Shown: positions 6,936 through 12,620 of the stretch, piece by piece
How the letters are laid out: every line of letters begins with the position of its first letter
Position numbering within the stretch: the stretch's first letter is position 1
Origin: JBBUX01 sp037445775
GTDB lineage: Bacteria; Actinomycetota; Coriobacteriia; Anaerosomatales; PHET01
DNA length: 14,776 bases
Assembly: GCA_037445775.1 (NCBI GenBank)
Contig: JBBIJX010000040.1
Location: forward strand, 1 to 14,776
Reading direction: 5' to 3'
Program-made: the position numbers and the translations under genes
The notes under the pieces: model-generated
What the model was told of the DNA's origin: nothing
Seen by the model: only the letters and a program-made list of their open reading frames with translations
Database searches by the model: none

Positions 6936-6960
6936 GGCCTCAGTCGCGAGCGCCTGAGCC
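6936..6960 (+). terminator. Possible bidirectional stem-loop between convergent genes
   Basis: GGCCTCAG (6936-6943) can pair with CTGAGCC (6954-6960) apart from one bulged C, around a 10-base loop. It begins one base after the dehydrogenase stop and lies in the 54-base gap between converging genes. No T-tract follows on either strand, so at best this is a weak or factor-assisted terminator. A second short inverted pair, CGCCAG/CTGGCG, follows within the same gap and runs up to the end of the minus-strand gene. Confidence 0.3.
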
Positions 6961-6988
6961 ACGCCAGGTTCTGCGGGTGTGACTGGCG

Positions 6989-7717
6989 TCAGTCCTTGTG
7001 GCACACGCCGCAGTCGAAGTTCGACAGTTCGCCGTTGATGTCTGTCGCGGTGGGGGTCGACGGCGTGAGGTCAACGCCTGCGGCTGGGCTGCCGTAGAAC
7101 GACGGCTTGTGGAGAGGGCCGTCGAAGCGCACGTGGTAGCTGCCGAACGGCAGGAGCGGACTCTCGTAGTCCACGAAGAACCCCGGTCCTTCGACATCGA
7201 CGACAGCGACCGGCGTCGGGTTCCAGCCGGCGCCTGTCACCGCGTGGAAGCTGACTGTGGCTTTGCTGATTCCGGTGGATACCCAGTGTTCCTCGCGACT
7301 AAGAGAGACCACACCGCGGATGGTCGCGCACCACTTCTGGAGCGAAACGTCGACAGCGGGGATTCTCGAGCCCTTGACGGAGAACGCGACGTCGCGCCCG
7401 TTGTATCCCTCGGCGGCCACAGCGAGGACGTAATCTCCGGTGCCACGCGTGGCGACAGAGTAGCGGCCGAACGCGTCCGTCACGGTCGACGCGATCGCGG
7501 CTAGCCCTCCGCGCCTGTCTGCGCGCTGCAACGTCACGTGCGCGTTGCTGAGGGCGATGCCGTCGTGGTCGCTAACGATGCCGGCGACGGCGGGAGCGGT
7601 CTTCGCCGTCACCCTCGCGTCGGTGCTCGCCTCCTCGACGGCGAACGAGCTGGGCGAGATCGCGAGCGCCGTGACGAGTGCGAAGCCGAGCGCGACGACG
7701 CGCTTGACGTGGTTCAT
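6989..7717 (-). CDS. Secreted carboxypeptidase-regulatory-like domain protein with C-terminal CxxCH motif
   Basis: This 242-residue exported protein starts at the ATG whose complement is 7715-7717, chosen because GGAGG lies 6 bases upstream and a signal peptide follows at once (basic NHVKR, a hydrophobic stretch, then cleavage near SSFA-VEE, residue 26). An upstream in-frame ATG near 7780 would bury the signal peptide. Residues of about 42-125 form a CarboxypepD_reg-like beta-sandwich: AGIVSDHDG, NAHVTLQ, a T-DAFGRYSV core, and VLAVAAEGYNGRDV. A second beta-rich part follows with PFGSYHVRFDG near 200. The protein ends with CGVCHKD, a CxxCH c-haem attachment motif with only two residues after its His. 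No distal Met ligand can be assigned with confidence. It may be an extracytoplasmic haem carrier, or the cysteine pair may bind metal or form a disulfide. It converges on the phosphonate operon and is probably not part of it. About 200 bases with no convincing promoter separate it from the divergent gene. Confidence 0.8.
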   Translation of the reverse strand: MNHVKRVVALGFALVTALAISPSSFAVEEASTDARVTAKTAPAVAGIVSDHDGIALSNAHVTLQRADRRGGLAAIASTVTDAFGRYSVATRGTGDYVLAVAAEGYNGRDVAFSVKGSRIPAVDVSLQKWCATIRGVVSLSREEHWVSTGISKATVSFHAVTGAGWNPTPVAVVDVEGPGFFVDYESPLLPFGSYHVRFDGPLHKPSFYGSPAAGVDLTPSTPTATDINGELSNFDCGVCHKD

Positions 7718-7924
7718 GACGAGCCTCCAACCCCGCATGCGGCGACGCCCCTTGTCGCCGTCCCCATGCGTACCATACACGAAGGTTCGGCCACATGAGC
7801 CGCGTGAGACCCGGCATTCCGCGAGCGGTCACATTCTGGCGGCATATGCGGGTATGCTCTCCGTGGTCTGCACGAAGGCCCACGGCATCGGCGGATTGGG
7901 CTGGTACGAGAGAGGGGAGGCGGG

Positions 7925-8632
7925 ATGCGCCTGAAGCGCGCGTGCTTACTTGCAGCGCTGACCGCGGCGCTGCTCGCGGGTCTTGCGGTGGCGTCGCCGG
8001 CGGACGACCCTGCTGTGCCTTACGGCAAGTACTCTGGGTCGGCGACAGGTGGCTCGGGCAACAAGACGATCGATGCGATCGTCTACCTTGAGCCCTCAGT
8101 CGGCGACGGGGTGAAGGTCACCTTCGTGACCAGCAAGCTGCCTTTCCCGGTGAGCGTGGTAGGAACTGCGCAGCGGACCGGCACTGGCTACAACATCCCG
8201 GTGGAGGTCTCGATGCCTGCCGTCCGGCTGAACGGCAGCGGGGTACTGCGAGTGCGTCCCGCGGGTGAGAGTTGGATGATGTATGGGACGGGGTCTGGCA
8301 CGTTCCGCAAGTGGAGCGGTTCAGGGCGCGGATCGGGAAAGCTCGTGTCGCAGGAGGCGGGTCTTGGCGAGCAGGTGAGCCAGGCGCTGCGGGGGTTCTT
8401 GAGTTTCGGAGGCGATGATGCCAAGCCTCCGTCCGTTGAGGAGTTCGACGAGGCGCAGCTAGATGCGGAGCCAGCTGCCGCTGATGGGTCGGCTACCGCC
8501 GAGGAGCCATCGGATGCCTCGCCGGAAGGCGCGGGGCCTACGGCGGCGGCGGTCGCCCCTCCTGATGCGGCCGAGCAACTCTCGATCATCGGGCTCTTCC
8601 TGTTTCTACTCTCCCTAGGTGTCTTCCTGTAG
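7925..8632 (+). CDS. Secreted protein of unknown function with C-terminal membrane anchor
   Basis: This is a 235-residue protein that I do not recognise. The ATG at 7925 follows GGGGAGG by a few bases. Residues 1-24 are a clear signal peptide (basic RLKR, then a Leu/Ala stretch, cleavage near AVAS). Residues of about 30-145 are Gly/Thr/Val-rich with alternating hydrophobics (YGKYSGSA, VKVTFVTSK, GSGVLRVRP, YGTGSGTFRKWSGSGRGSG) and look all-beta, perhaps a small barrel. An acidic Ala/Pro/Glu spacer of about 60 residues follows, then a final hydrophobic helix (LSIIGLFLFLLSLGVFL) with no positive charges after it. The likely layout is an extracellular beta domain on a flexible stalk, anchored at the C-terminus. 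There is no LPxTG motif. Its TAG lies within the ribosome-binding site of the next gene, so the two form an operon. A CCGTGG/CCACGG pair (7861-7866, 7880-7885) lies upstream but is too weak to call. Confidence 0.75.
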   Translation: MRLKRACLLAALTAALLAGLAVASPADDPAVPYGKYSGSATGGSGNKTIDAIVYLEPSVGDGVKVTFVTSKLPFPVSVVGTAQRTGTGYNIPVEVSMPAVRLNGSGVLRVRPAGESWMMYGTGSGTFRKWSGSGRGSGKLVSQEAGLGEQVSQALRGFLSFGGDDAKPPSVEEFDEAQLDAEPAAADGSATAEEPSDASPEGAGPTAAAVAPPDAAEQLSIIGLFLFLLSLGVFL

Positions 8633-8644
8633 GAGGTGGATCAC

Positions 8645-9088
8645 GTGGACGATGTGGGGACGCTTTCCTACTGGGTGCGCTTCGGTCTCGTGGTGCCTGT
8701 CGCGGTCGTATCGATCATCTACGCGGTGCGCCGGACGCGTTCGCGTGTCCCGCGGAGCGATCTCGTGATGGGCGCTTTGGGCTTGGCGCTCTCGCTCGGG
8801 ATCGCCCTGTTCACAGGTCTCCCCCTCGACGCGGCCATCACTGGCGTCCTCGTGGTGGTCGGGCTCGCGCTCGGTTGGTTCGCCGGAGGGGCACGGGCGC
8901 TCATTGCATGGATGACCGCCCTGACCTTCGCCTTCGCGGCCATCATGCTGCTGTTCGGACTGGCGGAAGCCGCCGCGCTCGGCGCGTCCGTGCTCGCGTT
9001 GGGGCTCGCCGCGCCGCTCGGTCAGGGTGCGCGCGGGTTCGTCAGCGCCAGGCGCGAGGCGAGAGACGCTCCCGCGGCTGTCGCGTAG
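8645..9088 (+). CDS. Small multi-pass membrane protein of unknown function
   Basis: This is a 147-residue, strongly hydrophobic protein with no recognisable family motif. I chose GTG 8645 because AGGAGG at 8631-8636 lies 8 bases upstream. The GTG at 8636 overlaps that site and cannot be the start. Hydrophobic segments appear at about 11-29, 41-61, 63-82, 85-105 and 108-125, which suggests four or five membrane spans. A positive loop (RRTRSRVPRSD) lies between the first two, and a basic C-terminus (ARREARDA) would be cytoplasmic. It is cotranscribed with the anchored secreted protein before it, and the two may act as an extracellular sensor or lipid-associated module with a membrane partner, which is only a guess. 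The following 153 bases to the next gene hold the repeat described separately. Confidence 0.7.
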   Translation: MDDVGTLSYWVRFGLVVPVAVVSIIYAVRRTRSRVPRSDLVMGALGLALSLGIALFTGLPLDAAITGVLVVVGLALGWFAGGARALIAWMTALTFAFAAIMLLFGLAEAAALGASVLALGLAAPLGQGARGFVSARREARDAPAAVA

Positions 9089-9137
9089 TCACTCGCTTCG
9101 GCCACAGCCGAGTAGCATCGTTCTGACGAAATGAGGC

Positions 9138-9178
9138 AATCCCGACGGAAATCCCGACCACTCTCGGGTGATCGGGAC
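9138..9178 (+). repeat. Nested direct and inverted TCCCGA repeats upstream of the radical-SAM operon
   Basis: AATCCCGAC occurs twice, at 9138-9146 and 9150-9158, with a 12-base period. The complementary core follows twice, as TCGGG at 9164-9168 and TCGGGA at 9172-9177. The inner pair (9153-9157 with 9164-9168, loop of 6) and the outer pair (9140-9145 with 9172-9177) can form a two-tier hairpin. The element ends about 64 bases before the GTG of the first radical-SAM gene. It could be an operator with paired half-sites or an RNA leader structure. I could not place a convincing sigma-70 promoter around it, and no T-tract follows. Confidence 0.4.
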
Positions 9179-9241
9179 TGCGGGCGTTCGGGGGATACTC
9201 TCTCTGAGGCACTCACCGGTGCGGTGCCGAGGGGAGCCGCG

Positions 9242-10123
9242 GTGTCACACCGCATGGGGTTCTACGCGCGTTACGCATGGCGTTTCGCTGTGCTGCGGCG
9301 CCCCGTGCCGCTCATCTACGGCGTTGCGCTCTCGGACCGCTGCAACTTTTCGTGCGCGGGCTGCGCGGTTGCGAACACCGGCCGTCCGGACATGACCTAC
9401 GACGAGCTCGTGCGTCGCGTACGCGGCGCGTATGAGAGGGGCTTCCGGGAGGTCTACTTCACCGGCGGCGAACCGACGCTGTGGACCGACGGGGCCAGGA
9501 CGCTCTCGGACGCGATCGCCGCCGTTCGCGAAGTCGGCTTCTTCCACGTGCACATCTACACCAATGGGAGCTGTGGGCTCGACTGGCCGGTCGACCTCGT
9601 CTGGGTGAGCATGGACGGGCTGCGCGACACCTTCACGCGTCGGCGCGGCGACCACTTCGCCGAGGTGGAGCGAGCTGTTCGCGAGACGGCGCACCCGCGG
9701 GTCGCGGTCATCTACACGATCGACCGCACTACCGAGCCGGGCATCGAGGAGTTCCTCCATTGGGTCAGAGACACCCGCTTCCCGATCATCGGCGTCATGT
9801 TCTACTTCCACACTCCTTACTACGGCGTCGACGGACTCTTTCTCGACGCTACCGAACGTGCGGCGGTTATCGAGCGGCTGCAGGACTGCATCCGCGACGG
9901 ACTTCCGGTGCTGAACTCGCATGCGGGGCTCTCAGCGCTCGCGAGCGGCAAGTGGAAGCGCCGAACGCCCGCTGCGGTCGTCGCGGACGTCGATGGCGAG
10001 TCCGTCTGCTGCAGGGCGCCCGATTGGGTCTGCGAGGAGTGCGGCTACGCGGCGTGCACGGAGATCGTGCAGGCGCAACGGTTGCGCCCGAGTGCCGTGC
10101 TGGCGATGGCGAGGTACTGGTGA
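9242..10123 (+). CDS. Radical SAM protein with C-terminal cysteine cluster
   Basis: This 293-residue protein starts at GTG 9242, 5 bases after GAGGGGAG. An upstream ATG at 9131 in the same frame has no ribosome-binding site and would translate the repeat element. The radical-SAM 4Fe-4S motif CxxxCxxC is C34, C38 and C41 (RCNFSCAGC), followed by a GGEP motif (FTGGEPTLW) for SAM binding near 79-82 and YTNGS near 106. The family reductively cleaves S-adenosylmethionine to start radical chemistry. Near the C-terminus there are five more cysteines, C256, C257, C264, C267 and C272 (CCRAPDWVCEECGYAAC), reminiscent of a reduced SPASM-like auxiliary cluster site. The substrate is unknown. The N-terminus (MGFYARYAWRF and a basic patch) could associate with the membrane. 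Its TGA overlaps the GTG of the next radical-SAM gene, so the two are probably partners. Confidence 0.85.
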   Translation: MSHRMGFYARYAWRFAVLRRPVPLIYGVALSDRCNFSCAGCAVANTGRPDMTYDELVRRVRGAYERGFREVYFTGGEPTLWTDGARTLSDAIAAVREVGFFHVHIYTNGSCGLDWPVDLVWVSMDGLRDTFTRRRGDHFAEVERAVRETAHPRVAVIYTIDRTTEPGIEEFLHWVRDTRFPIIGVMFYFHTPYYGVDGLFLDATERAAVIERLQDCIRDGLPVLNSHAGLSALASGKWKRRTPAAVVADVDGESVCCRAPDWVCEECGYAACTEIVQAQRLRPSAVLAMARYW

Positions 10124-11415
10124 GCGCTCCGGGTGCAGGCGTCTCACGCATCGCGACACGCGCCGTCCGGCGCCACCTCGTGGGGAGCGAGCAACGTTGG
10201 GTGTTCGAGCGCCCAGAGCCTGGCTGGACGCCTCCGTCGGTCGAGCGCACCTCGCTTTACCTGCACGTGCCGTTCTGCAGGAACGCCTGCCCGTACTGCC
10301 CTATACGAAGGTGCCCGTATCACCCCGAGCTCGTCGGCGCCTACACAGCCGCCGCGCTCAGGGAGGTCGACGCCTGGGCGGATGCCGTGGGGCGCGCCGA
10401 GGTGACGAGTGTGTATGTCGGCGGGGGCACGCCTACGCTTGCTCCGGAGGCCGTCGGTGCGGTGCTCGTGCGCATGCGCGAGCGGTTCGACGTGACCGGT
10501 GACGTCTGCATCGAGACGAGCCCGTCCGACGTGGACACCGATATCGTGGCGCGCCTGCGCGACGCGGGCGTGCGCCTCGTGTCGCTGGGGGTGCAGTCGT
10601 TTCGCCCCGAGAGCCTCGACGCGATTGGCAGGCGCTACGCCCCCGATGTGGCCGAGCGTGCGCTCGCGCTGCTCGCCGGCTCGGGGTTCGCGTCGGTCAA
10701 CGCCGACATCATGTTCGCGCTGCCGGGGCAGTCCGCCGCCGACGTCGTTGCGGATCTTGAGCGTGCCGCCGAACTCGGTGCGGACCAGATAACCACGTAC
10801 CCCCTGTTCACGTTCCCCTATACGGCGGTAGGCGAGTATCTGCGACTCTCCGAGGTGCGTCTGCCCGACCTCCGGGCACGGCACGAGCACTATGACGCGA
10901 TCTCGCGGTGGTGCTCCGAGCACGGTTTCGAGCGCGTCTCGGTATGGGGGTTCAAGCGCGGCGGCGTGCCGCGCTACTCGTCGGTCACGCGTGACGGCTA
11001 CATCGGCATCGGACCGGGGTCGGGCTCGCACCTGCCCGACGGGTTCACTCTGAACACGTTCGACCTGGGCGAGTGGGAGCGGGTCTGCGGGGAGCGCCGC
11101 CTGCCGGTCGCGCTCAGGATGCCGTTTCAGGCGGACATGGGCGGCTGGTGGTGGTTGTATTGGCGCTTCTACGACACGCGCATCCCTCTGTCCGCGCTCG
11201 ATGAGGAGCTCAGACACGACGCAGCCAAGGCCAGACGCTGGCTCGCAGCCGCCTCGGCGCTCGGGTTCGCCGAGCGGACGAACGGGACGCTCGAACTCAC
11301 GGAGCGAGGCGCGTTCTGGCTACACCTCGCGCAGAACCACTTCGCGCTCTCCTACGTGAACACGCTGTGGACCGCCGCGCGGCGTGAGCCGTGGCCGGAG
11401 TCGGTCAGCCTGTGA
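10120..11415 (+). CDS. HemW-like radical SAM protein (coproporphyrinogen III oxidase family)
   Basis: This is a 431-residue protein. I chose GTG 10120 because it overlaps the previous stop (GTGA) and GAGG precedes it by 5 bases. The frame stays open far upstream but only across the preceding gene. YLHVPFC leads into the 4Fe-4S motif C53, C57 and C60, with a further C65 (CPIRRC). GGGTPT at 101-106 is the HemN/HemW-type SAM-binding signature. ETSPSD, the GVQSF segment and a GIGPGSGSH segment further on match the HemN/HemW superfamily, whose members include coproporphyrinogen dehydrogenase, the haem chaperone HemW and haem-degrading ChuW. The C-terminal 120 residues contain a winged-helix-like part (ELTERGAFWLHL) as in HemN/HemW. 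The divergent cysteine spacing after the cluster and the partner gene make true HemW doubtful. I would call it an uncharacterised HemW-like enzyme. Confidence 0.85.
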   Translation: MSAPGAGVSRIATRAVRRHLVGSEQRWVFERPEPGWTPPSVERTSLYLHVPFCRNACPYCPIRRCPYHPELVGAYTAAALREVDAWADAVGRAEVTSVYVGGGTPTLAPEAVGAVLVRMRERFDVTGDVCIETSPSDVDTDIVARLRDAGVRLVSLGVQSFRPESLDAIGRRYAPDVAERALALLAGSGFASVNADIMFALPGQSAADVVADLERAAELGADQITTYPLFTFPYTAVGEYLRLSEVRLPDLRARHEHYDAISRWCSEHGFERVSVWGFKRGGVPRYSSVTRDGYIGIGPGSGSHLPDGFTLNTFDLGEWERVCGERRLPVALRMPFQADMGGWWWLYWRFYDTRIPLSALDEELRHDAAKARRWLAAASALGFAERTNGTLELTERGAFWLHLAQNHFALSYVNTLWTAARREPWPESVSL

Positions 11416-11442
11416 GGCGGGTACGAACGCCGGGGAGGACCG

Positions 11443-12606
11443 ATGCGCGCCATCGAGACAGAGCGGGTGCCCATCCTCGTCTGGGGCGAGATGCCTGACG
11501 AACCTACGCTCGCTCAGACGCGCAACTTGGCGAACCTGCCGTTCGCCGCAGGGCACATCGCGCTGATGCCCGACGCTCACGTGGGTTTCGGCATGCCCAT
11601 TGGCGGTGTGCTCGCGGCAGACGGTCAGGTGATTCCTCATGCGGTCGGCCTCGACATCGGGTGCGGCGTGCGCGCATGGGACACGGGGATCGCCGCGGCC
11701 GACTTCGGCCCGGTGCGCGACGCGGTGCTTGCCGACACCCAACGCAGCGTGCCCCAAGGCTTCCACTGGCACGACCGCAGCCAGGCGGACAGGACGGAGC
11801 TCTTCGACGATGTGCCGGACGTCGCGGCGCTCAAGGAGCAGGCCGACCGCGCCGCGCGCCAGCTGGGCACCCTGGGAGGCGGCAACCACTTCATCGAGTT
11901 CGGATGTGACTCGGACGGGTCCGTCTGGATCCTCATCCACACTGGCTCGCGCAACGTGGGCAAGCAGATGGCCGAACACTACGACGCACTCGCGCGCGGC
12001 GAGAACCGGGCGCGTGGCTCCGGTGTGCCGCTCGAGTGGGGGCTCGCGCACCTCGACATCGGAAGCGGGCTGGGTTCGGAGTACCTGGAAGTCATGCGGT
12101 GGTGCCTGCGGTTCGCCGAGGAGAACCGCCGCCTCATCGCCGAGGACGTGCAGCGCGTCGTCGCCCGGCATGTGCCGCAGGCTCCGGAGGCCGGCGAACC
12201 CATCGACGTGCATCACAACTACGCGGCAATCGAGGAGCACGGAGGCCGCAGCGTGGTCGTACATCGCAAGGGGGCGGTCAGGGCCTGCGGAACGGTGCTC
12301 GTGCCGGGTTCGATGGGGACGGCGTCATACGTGGGTGAGGGGCTTATGAACCCCGATTCGTTCGAGTCGTGCAGTCATGGGGCGGGCCGGGCGATGGGCC
12401 GGCGCGCAGCCAGGCGAGCGCTGAACCGGGCGGACGTCGTAGCGGGGCTCGAGGAGCGGGGCGTGCGGCTCGTCACCGCCGACAAGGGCACTATCGCCGA
12501 GGAGGCGCCGGAGGCGTACAAGGACATCGAGCGCGTGATGCGATCGCAGGCCGACCTCGTCAGTCCGCGCGTCCGGCTCGTGCCGCACGGCGTCGTCAAG
12601 GGCTGA
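11443..12606 (+). CDS. rtcB: RNA-splicing ligase RtcB
   Basis: This 387-residue enzyme joins RNA 2',3'-cyclic-phosphate or 3'-phosphate ends to 5'-hydroxyl ends, using GTP and Mn, in RNA repair or tRNA splicing. The ATG at 11443 follows GGGGAGG by a few bases. The family signatures are intact: MPDAHVGFGMPIGG near 42, GLDIGCGVRA with metal ligands D71 and C74, GGGNHFIEF with H149, HTGSRNVGK with H166, HHNYA with H258, HRKGA near 275, PGSMG, and SHGAGRAMGRR with H312, the expected guanylylation site. The length fits the short bacterial form (E. coli about 408 residues). It follows the radical-SAM pair by 27 bases and probably shares its transcript, although a functional link is not evident. No RtcA or archease gene is in the window. 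It converges with the permease gene, leaving 14 bases between them. Confidence 0.97.
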   Translation: MRAIETERVPILVWGEMPDEPTLAQTRNLANLPFAAGHIALMPDAHVGFGMPIGGVLAADGQVIPHAVGLDIGCGVRAWDTGIAAADFGPVRDAVLADTQRSVPQGFHWHDRSQADRTELFDDVPDVAALKEQADRAARQLGTLGGGNHFIEFGCDSDGSVWILIHTGSRNVGKQMAEHYDALARGENRARGSGVPLEWGLAHLDIGSGLGSEYLEVMRWCLRFAEENRRLIAEDVQRVVARHVPQAPEAGEPIDVHHNYAAIEEHGGRSVVVHRKGAVRACGTVLVPGSMGTASYVGEGLMNPDSFESCSHGAGRAMGRRAARRALNRADVVAGLEERGVRLVTADKGTIAEEAPEAYKDIERVMRSQADLVSPRVRLVPHGVVKG

Positions 12607-12620
12607 GCGGTGGCGTCTCG

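Noticed and set aside
7718..7924. Divergent promoters in the intergenic region, for example TATGCT at 7853-7858
   Set aside because: No -35 element resembling TTGACA lies at a suitable distance on either strand, so I could not support a promoter call.
9131..9241. Upstream ATG start for the first radical-SAM gene
   Set aside because: It has no ribosome-binding site, would translate the repeat element, and adds a basic segment not needed by the fold. GTG 9242 has a strong site.
10144..11217. Open frame of 357 codons on the - strand inside the HemW-like gene
   Set aside because: It is a shadow of the radical-SAM gene, whose CxxxCxxC and GGGTPT motifs are on the + strand.
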